This document shows, piece after piece, positions 8,921 through 18,325 of a stretch of DNA of 64,000 bases. The DNA is from Dyadobacter sp. Lineage in GTDB: Bacteria > Bacteroidota > Bacteroidia > Cytophagales > Spirosomataceae. The translations under genes and the position numbers were made by a program. Position 1 is the stretch's first letter. Every line of letters begins with the position of its first letter. The stretch spans positions 1,827,013-1,891,012 of the forward strand of contig NZ_JAGIAS010000001.1 in the NCBI RefSeq assembly GCF_017744695.1. The letters are read 5' to 3'. The notes below the pieces were generated by a model. It saw only the letters and a program-made list of their open reading frames with translations, did not search any database and was not told where the DNA came from.

Positions 8921-9727
8921 ATGAGTCTTTCATTCCAGCAAAAAAACATTACCCTTGCCCCTGGGCGGCGCATTTACTTCGCGTCTGACTTTCACCTCGG
9001 CGTACCCACCGCCTCCGCGAGCCGCGAGCGCGAAAGGCGCATCGTAAGCTGGCTGGAATCAATCAGACACGATGCCCAGGTGATCTTTCTCGTGGGCGAT
9101 ATTTTTGATTTCTGGTTTGAATACAACCGGGCGATACCGAAAGGCTTTGTGCGTTTGCTGGGCAAGCTGGCCGAGTTGGCAGACGAAGGAATCGAGCTCG
9201 TGATTTTTACAGGAAACCATGATATGTGGATGTCGGGGTACCTCACCGAAGAGCTCGGTGCGCCCATTTACCGCAACCCGGTGAGCTTCGCTATCAGCTC
9301 GCCATCAGGTACTAAAAAGCTGCTGGTAGGCCACGGCGACGGCCTTGGCCCGGGAGACCATACTTACAAGTTTTTGAAGAAAGTATTTGAAAACAAGTTC
9401 TTCCAATGGCTCTTCCGGGTCGTACACCCGGACGTAGGTATGTGGATCGCCTCCGAATGGTCGAAGCGCAGCCGGTTGGCGAATGTGAATAAGGGTGAAG
9501 AACGCTTCCTGGGTGCGGATCATGAATGGTTATTCCAATATTGCCGCGATGTGGAGGCTACTGCTCCCCACGACTATTACATTTTCGGACACCGGCACCT
9601 CGTGCTCGACATGGACGTCAGTGCACATTCACGCTACATTAACCTCGGCGAATGGGTTACCCAGCAGCATTATGCCGTATTTGACGGCAATGATTTGCAA
9701 TTGAAGAAGTTTGAACCGGCTGGCTAG
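8921..9727 (+). CDS. lpxH: UDP-2,3-diacylglucosamine diphosphatase LpxH
   Basis: 268 residues of the calcineurin-like phosphoesterase fold. It hydrolyses UDP-2,3-diacylglucosamine to lipid X and UMP in lipid A synthesis at the inner membrane. Metal-binding motifs are SDFHLG, GDIFDFWFEY, GNHDMW, the His of GHGDG, and the terminal GHRH. The long Bacteroidota-type insert between the second and last motifs (FEN...RVVHPDVG) is present. Start chosen at the ATG giving MSLSFQQ. Its last four bases overlap the end of the convergent gene 9724-10479. Confidence 0.93.
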   Translation: MSLSFQQKNITLAPGRRIYFASDFHLGVPTASASRERERRIVSWLESIRHDAQVIFLVGDIFDFWFEYNRAIPKGFVRLLGKLAELADEGIELVIFTGNHDMWMSGYLTEELGAPIYRNPVSFAISSPSGTKKLLVGHGDGLGPGDHTYKFLKKVFENKFFQWLFRVVHPDVGMWIASEWSKRSRLANVNKGEERFLGADHEWLFQYCRDVEATAPHDYYIFGHRHLVLDMDVSAHSRYINLGEWVTQQHYAVFDGNDLQLKKFEPAG

Positions 9728-10479
9728 TTTCCGCTCCGCTTTTTGGCAGCTTCCGCTTCGGCGGGGCTTGGCACGATGAAATCCTGCTTCGTGATATTTT
9801 CACGCGGGGTTGCATTCAGCTCTTTGCTCCAATCCTTCTGTTTCAAGTCCCCGTTTTTGACTGATTTGATAAATTTCGCCCATGCAAACGGGTTCAGGAA
9901 CGGGAAGCTCGTAGCAAAACCTTTGTTCGCCGCCGATTCCCTACCAAACATCAGCTGGTCCATCGAGTACCGATAGTTGGTCTGCGCATTGTTGGGCATT
10001 TGAGCGGCAAGCCGATTGATATAATCCGGGTCGGTACTCTTTGCCAATGCATCACGCTCGGCCTGATCGGGCAATTTAAGTGCAAGAAAAGCCTTCTTAA
10101 ATTCCTCTTCGGTTGAATAGGGGTAGATGGTAACGCCGGAAAGGGTCACTACATCTTCGCGCAGGGCCACGATCGCCGAATAGATATCCGAGTTGTAACC
10201 TCTTGGAACAATGTGGAATTGCTTTTTATAGCCTACATAGCTGAACACAATGCTATCGCCCGGGAAAACCGGGATAGTAAATGAACCGTCGGCTTTGGCA
10301 AGCGTTCCCCGTCCCGCATTCACGATAAAAATGGTGGCACCGGGCAAGCGCTCCGTGGTTTTACCTCCCACGACCACCCCCGAGAAGATAATCGCTTTCT
10401 GTTCACCCTGAGCAAATGCTTCCCGCCCACACAACATTCCCGCCAGCACGAGGAAAAATATTAAAAGACTCCGTTTCAT
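9724..10479 (-). CDS. Secreted protein with CarboxypepD_reg-like domain
   Basis: 251 residues with a signal peptide ending GREAFAQ. Residues about 30-110 are a carboxypeptidase regulatory-like (CarboxypepD_reg) beta domain: SGVVVGGKTTERLPGATI, then GRGTLAKADGSFTIPV and GDSIVFSYVGYKK. This domain usually starts TonB-dependent receptors, but here there is no plug or barrel; the remaining 140 residues are polar and helical. It is a stand-alone envelope protein of unknown role. Confidence 0.78.
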   Translation of the reverse strand: MKRSLLIFFLVLAGMLCGREAFAQGEQKAIIFSGVVVGGKTTERLPGATIFIVNAGRGTLAKADGSFTIPVFPGDSIVFSYVGYKKQFHIVPRGYNSDIYSAIVALREDVVTLSGVTIYPYSTEEEFKKAFLALKLPDQAERDALAKSTDPDYINRLAAQMPNNAQTNYRYSMDQLMFGRESAANKGFATSFPFLNPFAWAKFIKSVKNGDLKQKDWSKELNATPRENITKQDFIVPSPAEAEAAKKRSGN

Positions 10480-10644
10480 TCCTTCCAGATTACGCCCCGG
10501 GAAAGCCCGGAAACTTTGATTAGCACGATGATAAATTTCCCTTCAAATAGTGTTTGCCGAATGCTTGTAAAAATTCCGTTCCTTATTTTACAAACGACCT
10601 GAGTAACCGGGCATTGCCCTATGAATTATACAAAGCGATTTTGC

Positions 10645-11478
10645 TCAGGAAAATAACTTCAAAAATGTAACAATAAATGGCGCCGACAGTAAAAGGCCGT
10701 CGAAACGGTCGAGGAAGCCTCCATGGCCGGGAATACTGCTCCCCGAGTCCTTGATGGCGATACTCCGTTTGAACAACGATTCCACCAGGTCGCCATACGT
10801 ACCCACCACCACGATAATCGCGCCGATGCAATACCACTTCCAGGGCTCGAAGGTACGGAAATAATGCCCCAGCGCAAATGCGATGATACCCGCAAAGACA
10901 GCACTGCCCATTGACCCTTCCCAGGATTTTTTGGGAGAAATGCGCTCGAACAGTTTCCTTTTCCCAAACTTGGTCCCCGCAAAATACCCCCCGATATCCG
11001 ACGCCCAGAGGAGCAGCAGGCTACCGAGTACGATCTCGTAGTTGTAAGTTCCTCCGCGCAGCGCCATCACGATGATCAATGCGAACGGCAATGCCACGTA
11101 AATAATGCCCAGGAACGTAAAACCGATATTCGTAAAGGGTTTCAGATCGTTCTTTTTATAGAGTTTGATAAAAAAGATCATCGATAGCAGCGGGCTGATA
11201 ATGAAGTAGTTTTCAAACTCGACAATGTCCTGCTCTATCAAATACGCAAGAAGCATCATGACTGTGCCACAGAACGTGCCATAATATGTAAGTGGCTGGT
11301 TACCATCGAGGCCGAGCAGTTTGTAAAATTCGAGCTGTGTGAGGGAGCTGATGGCGCAAAAAAGCAGCAAAAATGACCATTCACTGTAAACAATGCAACT
11401 AATAATAACAAATACGCCCGCCAACCCGGTGATGGTCCTTTGCTGTAAATTACTCAGGTTGTTTAAGCGCTTCGTCAT
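10645..11478 (-). CDS. cdsA: Phosphatidate cytidylyltransferase CdsA
   Basis: 277 residues with about eight membrane segments. It makes CDP-diacylglycerol from phosphatidate and CTP, the branch point of phospholipid synthesis. The family signature is seen as SDIGGYFAGTKFGKRKLFERISPKKSWEG, and later IKDSGSSIPGHGGFLDRFDGLL, with the conserved Asp of DRFD. Its start overlaps the end of the DUF2007 gene by 29 bases, so the two are likely translated from one message. Confidence 0.94.
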   Translation of the reverse strand: MTKRLNNLSNLQQRTITGLAGVFVIISCIVYSEWSFLLLFCAISSLTQLEFYKLLGLDGNQPLTYYGTFCGTVMMLLAYLIEQDIVEFENYFIISPLLSMIFFIKLYKKNDLKPFTNIGFTFLGIIYVALPFALIIVMALRGGTYNYEIVLGSLLLLWASDIGGYFAGTKFGKRKLFERISPKKSWEGSMGSAVFAGIIAFALGHYFRTFEPWKWYCIGAIIVVVGTYGDLVESLFKRSIAIKDSGSSIPGHGGFLDRFDGLLLSAPFIVTFLKLFS

Positions 11479-11671
11479 TTGTTAGTATTGTTTGGGCCTT
11501 TTCCAGTTCGACTGCGGGCACATGCACTTCAAAGTTTCCGAATATCGGGTAATTACTATCCTGCTTGTTCACAATCACCGCCCCGATTCCATTCTGTTCC
11601 AAAATTTCGCGGGCTATTTCGGCCCGGATCGCCTGTCCGCTCTGGTAGGCCTTCGCCCAGTTTTCCTCCAT
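11450..11671 (-). CDS. DUF2007 small protein
   Basis: 73 residues, a complete DUF2007 (putative signal-transducing protein) domain: AEIAREILEQNGIGAVIVNKQD followed by FEVHVPAVELEKAQTIL, the beta-alpha-beta pattern of this family. Function is unknown. It overlaps cdsA at its 3' end and follows the CPBP protease gene by 23 bases, suggesting one transcription unit CPBP-DUF2007-cdsA. Confidence 0.82.
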   Translation of the reverse strand: MEENWAKAYQSGQAIRAEIAREILEQNGIGAVIVNKQDSNYPIFGNFEVHVPAVELEKAQTILTNDEALKQPE

Positions 11672-11694
11672 TATTTTTGAAATGTTAAATTATC

Positions 11695-12660
11695 TTAAAA
11701 GTTGCGCAGAACACCCGTTCCCGTCCCCTGGCCGTTTTTTCTGATCACCTGCAGAATGGCAGCAGACACAACCAGCGAAGCCGTAATGAGCATCAACGGC
11801 ATCGATTTTGCCTCTTCTATATTAATCTCTATCAGGCCTACATTATGTAAATACATCATTACCAGCACAAAACCATTGTTAACGAAATGTGCCAGGATCG
11901 CGACCCACAAATTGCCGCTCCAATAATACAGATAGCCGAACAATGCACCAAGCATCATACGCGGCAAAAAGCCGTAAAACTGGAAGTGAATAGCACTGAA
12001 AATAGCCGCCGACACCCAGATCGCCACATGAATATTGCGTAATTCGAGGTACAATTTGGATTGTATCACCCCCCGGAACAGGATTTCCTCCCCAAGAGCA
12101 GGCAACACCGTTACTACGAACAAAGCGATCAGCAGCTGGCCGAAATTCGTATAACTCGTGAGAAACTCCGTCATCACCGAAAGCTGGTCTTCCTTATCGC
12201 GCATCCATTTTTCGAGGCCCGACAATGCATCCGGTAAATCCATCGCCTGATTCCATTCGATAAACTTGCTGTTCGCCGGAATAAATGCCAGTACCAGCAA
12301 AAACACCAGTACCCAAATGTACCATACAGGTTTGCGCTCCGTGCTCAGGGCGCTTATGGTGCGGCGTTCGATATAGAACCAATAAATGAGTGTCGGGAGC
12401 AAATAGGAAAAGAAATGGACCGTACCTTGCATGATCATCAGCGCGTTCCACCCGTTTGGTACTTTTTCAGGTTCGGCAAAGAGCTGGGTGAGCAGGGCTG
12501 TAACGCTTTCGGTGTCCGCGCCAAGGTAAACGGCGAGCGCCATTACAGCCAGTACGTTGCCTACGGCCATACCGATAAGCATGAAGCCGACCAGTACCAA
12601 TAAACTGCCCCAGGTGCCGGGTACGCGCGAAACAGCCAGATTCGGGTTACTATTTTGCAT
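11695..12660 (-). CDS. CPBP family intramembrane glutamic protease
   Basis: 321 residues with about eight membrane segments. The three CPBP (Abi, Rce1-like) motifs are present: EEILFRG (the catalytic Glu pair and Arg), FSAIHFQF with the His, and HFVNNGF with His and Asn. Such proteases cut substrates within the membrane; the substrate here is unknown. The start was set at the ATG giving MQNSNPNLAV; an upstream in-frame ATG exists but lies in AT-rich leader sequence. It is divergent from dusB and starts the unit leading to cdsA. Confidence 0.88.
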   Translation of the reverse strand: MQNSNPNLAVSRVPGTWGSLLVLVGFMLIGMAVGNVLAVMALAVYLGADTESVTALLTQLFAEPEKVPNGWNALMIMQGTVHFFSYLLPTLIYWFYIERRTISALSTERKPVWYIWVLVFLLVLAFIPANSKFIEWNQAMDLPDALSGLEKWMRDKEDQLSVMTEFLTSYTNFGQLLIALFVVTVLPALGEEILFRGVIQSKLYLELRNIHVAIWVSAAIFSAIHFQFYGFLPRMMLGALFGYLYYWSGNLWVAILAHFVNNGFVLVMMYLHNVGLIEINIEEAKSMPLMLITASLVVSAAILQVIRKNGQGTGTGVLRNF

Positions 12661-12717
12661 AATTGGTGTAAATTTACAGTTTATTATCATATTACTGCGT
12701 AGTGGTGTTGAAGGATT

Positions 12718-13707
12718 ATGGTTAAGATTGGAAATATAGAACTGAGTGATTTTCCGTTGCTGCTGGCGCCTATGGAGGACGTCAGCGACCCGCCTTTCCG
12801 TGCGGTCTGCAAGGAAAACGGGGCCGATTTGATGTACACCGAATTTGTGTCGTCCGAAGGGCTCATTCGTGATGCGGCTAAAAGCGTTCAGAAACTGGAT
12901 ATTTTTGAGTACGAAAGACCGGTGGGCATCCAGCTATTCGGCAGCGATGTGGAAACGATGGGCTCGTGCGCAGAGATCGCCTCGCGCGTGAACCCCGACC
13001 TGATCGATATCAACTACGGCTGTCCCGTAAAGAATGTCGCTTGCCGCGGCGCGGGCGCTGCATTGTTGCAGGACATTCCCAAAATGGTCAAAATGACGGA
13101 GTCGGTGATCAAGTCGACGCATTTACCGGTGACGGTAAAAACGCGCCTTGGCTGGGACGACAATACGAAGAATATCCAGGAAGTGGCGGAGCGCTTGCAG
13201 GATATCGGCATAAAAGCGCTGTCTATTCACGGGCGCACCCGCGTACAGATGTACAAAGGCGCGGCCGACTGGTCGCTCATTGCCAAAGTGAAGGAAAACC
13301 CGCGCATTACCATCCCAATTTTCGGCAATGGCGATATCGATACGCCCGAGAAGGCATTGGAATACAAAAATACCTACGGCGTAGACGGCATTATGATCGG
13401 CCGCGCGACGATCGGTAATCCGTGGATCTTCAACGAGATCAAGCATTACCTCAAAACCGGTGAAAAACTGCCGCCGCCTACCATGGAGCAGCGCGTGGAT
13501 GTTTGCCGCAGGCACCTCGAATTCTCCATCCGCTGGAAAGGGCCGGTAGCAGGTGTTTTTGAAATGAGAAGACATTATACCAATTATTTCAAAGGGCTGG
13601 AACACTTCAAACCATACAGAATGCGCCTCGTGGAAGCGCCTACCTTCGACGAACTCGACAGCATCCTCAAAGAAATTGCGAACGATTACAGCGAAATGGT
13701 ATGCTGA
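12718..13707 (+). CDS. dusB: tRNA-dihydrouridine synthase DusB
   Basis: 329-residue FMN-dependent TIM-barrel enzyme that reduces uridines in the D-loop of tRNA. Marks are the N-terminal LAPMEDVSDPPFR, the catalytic Cys in NYGCPVKNVACRGAGAALL, the substrate segment SIHGRTRVQMYKG, and GNGDIDTPEKA with GVDGIMIGRATIGNPW. The C-terminal helical domain is complete. The stop overlaps the start of the biotin-carrier gene (ATGCTGA, 13701-13707), which points to coupled translation. Confidence 0.93.
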   Translation: MVKIGNIELSDFPLLLAPMEDVSDPPFRAVCKENGADLMYTEFVSSEGLIRDAAKSVQKLDIFEYERPVGIQLFGSDVETMGSCAEIASRVNPDLIDINYGCPVKNVACRGAGAALLQDIPKMVKMTESVIKSTHLPVTVKTRLGWDDNTKNIQEVAERLQDIGIKALSIHGRTRVQMYKGAADWSLIAKVKENPRITIPIFGNGDIDTPEKALEYKNTYGVDGIMIGRATIGNPWIFNEIKHYLKTGEKLPPPTMEQRVDVCRRHLEFSIRWKGPVAGVFEMRRHYTNYFKGLEHFKPYRMRLVEAPTFDELDSILKEIANDYSEMVC

Positions 13708-14228
13708 AAGTAAATGTGGGCAACAAGCCGCAGGCCGAGCAGCCTGAAAACAGCCATGCATTTGAAATCGACCAGCGGAAAGAAGGCTGGTTTATCAATG
13801 GAAATGCTTTCAACGGCGACATTGCGGCGCTTGGCAACAACCGTTTCCACGTTATCTGGAACAACAAATCCTACAATATCGAAGTGCTGGACCGTAACCC
13901 GACCGAAAAAACGACGCATTTGCTCATCGACGGCCAGCATTACCACACTACGGCAAAGGACGACCTCGATCTTTTGCTCGAAAAAATGGGCATGCAGAAT
14001 GGCTCCGCTCAAAAGATCAACAACGTAAAAGCCCCTATGCCGGGTCTGATCCAATCCATCGCCGTGGCCGAAGGAGACAGCATTGCCAAGGGTGACAACC
14101 TGCTCGTGCTGGTGGCCATGAAAATGGAAAATGTGATTAAATCATCGGGAAGCGGGGTTATTAAAACGTTGAAAGTGACGCCCGGACAGATTGTGGAAAA
14201 AAACCAGGTATTATTGGAGTTTCACTAA
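13701..14228 (+). CDS. Biotin carboxyl carrier protein subunit (acyl-CoA carboxylase type)
   Basis: 175 residues. The C-terminal 75 residues form a biotinyl/lipoyl domain: [16 protein letters not shown], then [11 protein letters not shown], where the Lys of MKM is the biotin attachment site, and a Gly-rich strand. The N-terminal 95 residues are the beta-rich linker seen in Bacteroidota carriers of propionyl- or acetyl-CoA carboxylases. No carboxylase or carboxyltransferase gene is next to it, so the partner enzymes must be encoded elsewhere. It overlaps dusB by seven bases. Confidence 0.85.
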   Translation: MLKVNVGNKPQAEQPENSHAFEIDQRKEGWFINGNAFNGDIAALGNNRFHVIWNNKSYNIEVLDRNPTEKTTHLLIDGQHYHTTAKDDLDLLLEKMGMQNGSAQKINNVKAPMPGLIQSIAVAEGDSIAKGDNLLVLVAMKMENVIKSSGSGVIKTLKVTPGQIVEKNQVLLEFH

Positions 14229-14289
14229 ATTACTTGTGAATCTGAACTTCGTCCGCTTATTTTTACGGATCAAAACACCACTCACAACC

Positions 14290-15012
14290 ATGCCGGAACC
14301 AAAATACAAACGTTTATTACTGAAACTCAGCGGAGAAGCACTCAACGGGGGCGACAAAGCCCAGGTCATCGACTTTAACATTCTCGACAATTATGCCAAG
14401 GAAATCAAAAGGATTACCGAGGTAGGCGTGCAGGTTGCAATCGTAATTGGTGGTGGAAATATTTTCCGCGGAGCTTCTGTGGAAAAATCCGGGATCGACC
14501 GGGTTCAGGGCGATCATATGGGCATGCTCGCGACCGTGATCAACGGGATGGCGATCCAGAGCTCACTGGAAAAACACGGAATGAACACACGCCTGATGTC
14601 GGCCATCAAAATGGAGCAGGTTTGCGAGCCATTGATCCGCCGCCGTGCTGTTCGTCACCTCGAAAAGGGACGTGTAGTGATCTTCGGAGCAGGTACCGGG
14701 AACCCTTATTTTACAACCGATACAACAGCGGGCCTCCGTGCCATCGAGTCGGAATCGGAGGTGGTTTTGAAAGGTACCCGTGTGGACGGTGTTTACACGG
14801 CCGATCCGGAGAAAGATCCGACGGCAACCAAATACGACCAGCTATCATTTGACGAGGCATTGGCCAAAAACCTCAAGATCATGGACCTTACCGCATTCAC
14901 GTTGTGCAAGGAAAATGACCTCCCGATCATCGTATTCGATATGAACAAACCCGGCAACCTGTACGATCTGGTGATGGGTGGAAACGTCGGAACGCTGATC
15001 TCGAACCAATAG
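14290..15012 (+). CDS. pyrH: UMP kinase
   Basis: 240 residues of the bacterial amino-acid-kinase-type UMP kinase, which makes UDP from UMP and ATP. Marks include [19 protein letters not shown], the [15 protein letters not shown] nucleotide loop, and [16 protein letters not shown]. The start is the ATG giving [15 protein letters not shown]. It is followed 24 bases later by frr, the classical pyrH-frr pair. Confidence 0.96.
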   Translation: MPEPKYKRLLLKLSGEALNGGDKAQVIDFNILDNYAKEIKRITEVGVQVAIVIGGGNIFRGASVEKSGIDRVQGDHMGMLATVINGMAIQSSLEKHGMNTRLMSAIKMEQVCEPLIRRRAVRHLEKGRVVIFGAGTGNPYFTTDTTAGLRAIESESEVVLKGTRVDGVYTADPEKDPTATKYDQLSFDEALAKNLKIMDLTAFTLCKENDLPIIVFDMNKPGNLYDLVMGGNVGTLISNQ

Positions 15013-15036
15013 AAAAATACAGCTTACTATAAAACA

Positions 15037-15597
15037 ATGGAAGAAATAGAATTATATCTGGATGACGCCAAGGATACCATGGACGGCGCAATCAAACACC
15101 TTATTATTGAATTAGGTAAAATCCGCGCCGGAAAAGCATCTCCGCAGATGCTGGAAGGTCTTCAGATCGAATACTATGGTTCAATGACGCCGATCCAGAA
15201 CGTGGCGACAATCAACACGCCCGATGCCCGGACGCTGGCGATCAAACCTTTCGAGAAGAAAATCATCAACGACATCGAAAAGGCGATCCGCAATAGTAAC
15301 CTGGGCTTCTCTCCTTCTAACGATGGCGAGCTCATCCGGATTTCTGTTCCCCCATTGAATGAAGAGCGCCGTCGCGAGCTCGTAAAACGTGCCAAAAACG
15401 AGATTGAAACCGCGAAGATCAATGTTCGTAATATCCGTCAGGATGCCAACAACTCGCTGAGAAAACTAACTAAGGAAGGTGTTTCCGAGGATTTGGTAAA
15501 ATCCAGTGAAGAGCGCGTTCAGAAACTGACAGACAGCTTCGTGGCCAAAATAGAGCAGATATTCTCCGTGAAAGAAAGGGAGATCATGGAAGTATAA
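15037..15597 (+). CDS. frr: Ribosome recycling factor
   Basis: 186 residues, the full family length. It splits post-termination ribosomes together with EF-G. Conserved segments are LGKIRAGKASPQMLEGLQIEYYG, ATINTPDARTLAIKPFEK, ISVPPLNEERRRELVKRAKNE and VRNIRQDANNSLRKL. It is the second gene of the pyrH-frr unit, closed by a strong terminator at 15621-15655. Confidence 0.97.
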   Translation: MEEIELYLDDAKDTMDGAIKHLIIELGKIRAGKASPQMLEGLQIEYYGSMTPIQNVATINTPDARTLAIKPFEKKIINDIEKAIRNSNLGFSPSNDGELIRISVPPLNEERRRELVKRAKNEIETAKINVRNIRQDANNSLRKLTKEGVSEDLVKSSEERVQKLTDSFVAKIEQIFSVKEREIMEV

Positions 15598-15620
15598 TAC
15601 GACTGATTCCCTACCTTAAC

Positions 15621-15655
15621 CAAACAAAAACCCGCCGAAAGCGGGTTTTTTGTTT
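15621..15655. terminator. Terminator after frr (bidirectional)
   Basis: Stem CCCGC (15631-15635) and GCGGG (15641-15645) with loop CGAAA, flanked by CAAACAAAAA on the left and TTTTTTGTTTG on the right. It can end the frr transcript rightward and the decarboxylase transcript leftward. Confidence 0.85.
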
Positions 15656-15664
15656 GATTAAGGT

Positions 15665-15749
15665 CCCCGGACTGAAGTCCGGGGCAATGGGATTAAGATT
15701 GCTTAAAATTCAAAAAGAAACATGCAATGCCCTGGACTTTAGTCCGGGG
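15665..15749. repeat. Pair of REP-like palindromes
   Basis: Two short palindromes: CCCCGGAC-TGAA-GTCCGGGG at 15665-15684, and CCCTGGACT-TT-AGTCCGGGG at 15730-15749. Read on opposite strands the two units share the word CCCCGGACTnAAGTCC followed by a GGGCA(A/T)TG-type tail, so they are inverted copies of one unit, 45 bases apart, as in REP/BIME elements. They lie in the convergent gap between frr and the decarboxylase gene. Confidence 0.75.
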
Positions 15750-15768
15750 AAAATATAGATTAATACAA

Positions 15769-16761
15769 TTATTTGTTGGCGCTGAATCCTTCGAAACCGC
15801 GGTGGTTCGACTCTTCGTACAAACGCTCCTTCGGCAAGCTGCGGAAGTAATCGTAGGTAATGCGCAAACCTTCTTCACGGGGCACTTTCGGTTCCCAACC
15901 CAGAACTTCTTTCGCTTTCGAAATATCCGGCTGGCGCTGTTTCGGATCGTCCTGTGGAAGCGGTTTGTAAACCACTTTCTGATCTGTGCCCGTCAGCTTG
16001 ATAATCTCTTCCGCAAACTGGCCGATCGTGATCTCCGCCGGGTTCCCGATGTTAACGGGCAACGAATAGTCGCTCATCAGCAGACGGTAAATGCCTTCTA
16101 CCAAATCATCCACATAGCAGAACGAGCGGGTTTGCGTACCATCACCGAACACGGTAATGTCCTCGCCGCGCAACGCCTGGCCCATGAATGCAGGCAATAC
16201 CCGTCCGTCGTTCAGGCGCATTCTGGGTCCGTAGGTATTGAAGATACGAACAATACGCGTTTCGAGGCCGTGGTAGCGGTGGTACGCCATCGTGATTGCC
16301 TCCTGGTAACGCTTCGCCTCGTCGTAGCAGCCGCGCGGCCCGATCGGGTTCACGTGGCCCCAGTAATCTTCGGTTTGCGGGTGCACGAGCGGGTCGCCGT
16401 ATACCTCCGAAGTGGAAGCGATAATGAAACGTGATTTTTTGGCACGGGCCAATCCCAGCAGGTTATGCGTTCCCATTGCGCCTACTTTGAGCGTCTGGAT
16501 CGGGATTTTCAGATAGTCGATCGGACTGGCGGGAGATGCGAAGTGCATAATGTAATCGAGCTCGCCGGGTACATGCACATATTTGGTCACATCATGATGA
16601 TAAAACTCGAAATTCGGGTTGGGCATCAGGTGTTCGATATTGCGCATATCGCCGGTGATCAGGTTGTCCATCCCGATCACATACATTCCCTCCTTTAAAA
16701 AACGCTCGCAGAGGTGCGAACCCAGGAAACCTGCTGCTCCCGTAATTAAAACACGTTTCAT
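15769..16761 (-). CDS. UDP-glucuronate decarboxylase (UDP-xylose synthase)
   Basis: 330-residue short-chain dehydrogenase/reductase of the extended type. It converts UDP-glucuronate to UDP-xylose with bound NAD. Marks are the NAD-binding [45 protein letters not shown], the catalytic YDEAKR (YxxxK), and [10 protein letters not shown]. The UXS-specific segment [16 protein letters not shown] is clear. It lies 36 bases downstream of the UDP-glucose dehydrogenase gene, so both steps from UDP-glucose to UDP-xylose are together; a role in exopolysaccharide or glycan precursors is inferred. Confidence 0.93.
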   Translation of the reverse strand: MKRVLITGAAGFLGSHLCERFLKEGMYVIGMDNLITGDMRNIEHLMPNPNFEFYHHDVTKYVHVPGELDYIMHFASPASPIDYLKIPIQTLKVGAMGTHNLLGLARAKKSRFIIASTSEVYGDPLVHPQTEDYWGHVNPIGPRGCYDEAKRYQEAITMAYHRYHGLETRIVRIFNTYGPRMRLNDGRVLPAFMGQALRGEDITVFGDGTQTRSFCYVDDLVEGIYRLLMSDYSLPVNIGNPAEITIGQFAEEIIKLTGTDQKVVYKPLPQDDPKQRQPDISKAKEVLGWEPKVPREEGLRITYDYFRSLPKERLYEESNHRGFEGFSANK

Positions 16762-16797
16762 TAAGATGAGTAAGTTAGAGTATTTACTATTTTATGA

Positions 16798-18114
16798 TCA
16801 GGCCGGTACCACCTTCTCGCGACCGATGCTATAATAGGTATAACCCATTTCACGCATCTGATCGAGTTCGTACAAGTTTCTGCCGTCGAAAATCACCTTG
16901 TTTTTCAACAGTTTACCCATTTTCTCAAATTCCGGCGTGCGGAACTGAGGCCATTCGGTAAAGATCATCAACGCATCCGCGTCATCGAGCGCTGCGTAAG
17001 GCGTGTGGCAGAAAGTAACCTTATCGCCCAGAACGCCCTTCACATTAGGCATCGCCTCAGGATCATAGGCGGTCACTTTCGCGCCGGCTGCGAGCAATGC
17101 ATCGATGTTTTCCAATGCAGGAGCTTCCCGGATATCATCAGTATATGGTTTGAATGCCAGGCCCCACACTGCGATCGTTTTGCCTTTCAGCCCATCACCG
17201 AAGAACCCTTCCACCATCGGAAGCAGTTTCTTTTTCTGGTCGTAGTTCACATCCATCACCGATTTCAGGATGCGGAAGTCATAGTCGTAATCTTTGGATG
17301 TTTTGGCGAGCGCCTGAACGTCTTTCGGAAAACAGCTACCGCCGTATCCGATCCCCGCGAACAGGAAGCGCTTGCCGATACGGCTGTCCGTACCGATACC
17401 GCGACGAATATCGTCCACATTCGCACCTACTTTCTCGCAAAGGTTCGCGATTTCGTTCATGAAGGTGATCTTCATGGCCAGGAATGAATTCGCTGCATAT
17501 TTGGTCATTTCTGCCGAGCGCTCATCCATGAAAATAACAGGGTTACCCTGGCGTACCAGCGGGGCATACAACTTCTCCATTACCTTTTTGGCTTTTTCCG
17601 AGGTTGTACCCACCACGACGCGGTCGGGTTTCATGAAATCTTCCACGGCTACGCCCTCACGAAGGAACTCGGGGTTCGACACCACGTCGAAATCCACTTT
17701 GGCATTTTTAGCGATCGCCGCGTGTACTTTCTCAGCCGTTCCGACCGGCACCGTGCTCTTGTCGATGATCACCGCATACTGATCCAGGATCGGCCCGAGA
17801 TCGTCTGCCACTTTGAGAATATATTTCAGGTCGGCAGAGCCGTCTTCCCCCGGAGGCGTTGGTAATGCGAGGAATATCACCTGCGCATCTTTGACACCTT
17901 CGGCCAGGTTGGTCGTAAACAACAAGCGTCCTTCGGCCACATTGCGGTCGAAAAGAACGTCGAGACCCGGCTCGTAAATGGGTATTTCTCCTTTTTGAAG
18001 GCGTTCAACCTTTCTGACGTCGATATCGACGCAAGTCACCTGGTTGCCGGTCTCGGCAAAGCAAGTACCTGTCACCAAACCCACGTATCCTGTTCCTACT
18101 ACTGCAATTTTCAT
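16798..18114 (-). CDS. ugd: UDP-glucose 6-dehydrogenase
   Basis: 438 residues. It oxidises UDP-glucose to UDP-glucuronate with two NAD. The N-terminal Rossmann motif is VGTGYVGLVTGTCFAETG, the central catalytic Cys is in GYGGSCFPKDVQAL, and the C-terminal domain has VWGLAFKPYTDDIREAP. Length and domain order are typical. It is first of the ugd-decarboxylase pair. The 211-base gap to the divergent acyl-CoA dehydrogenase contains a TACTTTTG box on the minus strand (18211-18204) that could be its -7 element, without a clear -33 element. Confidence 0.95.
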   Translation of the reverse strand: MKIAVVGTGYVGLVTGTCFAETGNQVTCVDIDVRKVERLQKGEIPIYEPGLDVLFDRNVAEGRLLFTTNLAEGVKDAQVIFLALPTPPGEDGSADLKYILKVADDLGPILDQYAVIIDKSTVPVGTAEKVHAAIAKNAKVDFDVVSNPEFLREGVAVEDFMKPDRVVVGTTSEKAKKVMEKLYAPLVRQGNPVIFMDERSAEMTKYAANSFLAMKITFMNEIANLCEKVGANVDDIRRGIGTDSRIGKRFLFAGIGYGGSCFPKDVQALAKTSKDYDYDFRILKSVMDVNYDQKKKLLPMVEGFFGDGLKGKTIAVWGLAFKPYTDDIREAPALENIDALLAAGAKVTAYDPEAMPNVKGVLGDKVTFCHTPYAALDDADALMIFTEWPQFRTPEFEKMGKLLKNKVIFDGRNLYELDQMREMGYTYYSIGREKVVPA

Positions 18115-18325
18115 AAACGGTTAATTATATATAGCTGTTTTGGCACTTGTTTAATAAAATCCGGGAATTGTACTTAACTAAGTCCAGTGCGTGAGGACGG
18201 TTGCAAAAGTAATTTTTTTAGGCGAATGTTCACCTTCGCGATTTGTATTTGTTCGTTACTGGCTAGCGAATTTGTCGCATTCTCACTATCATTGGGTAGT
18301 CACACAAATATAATCATCAACACCT

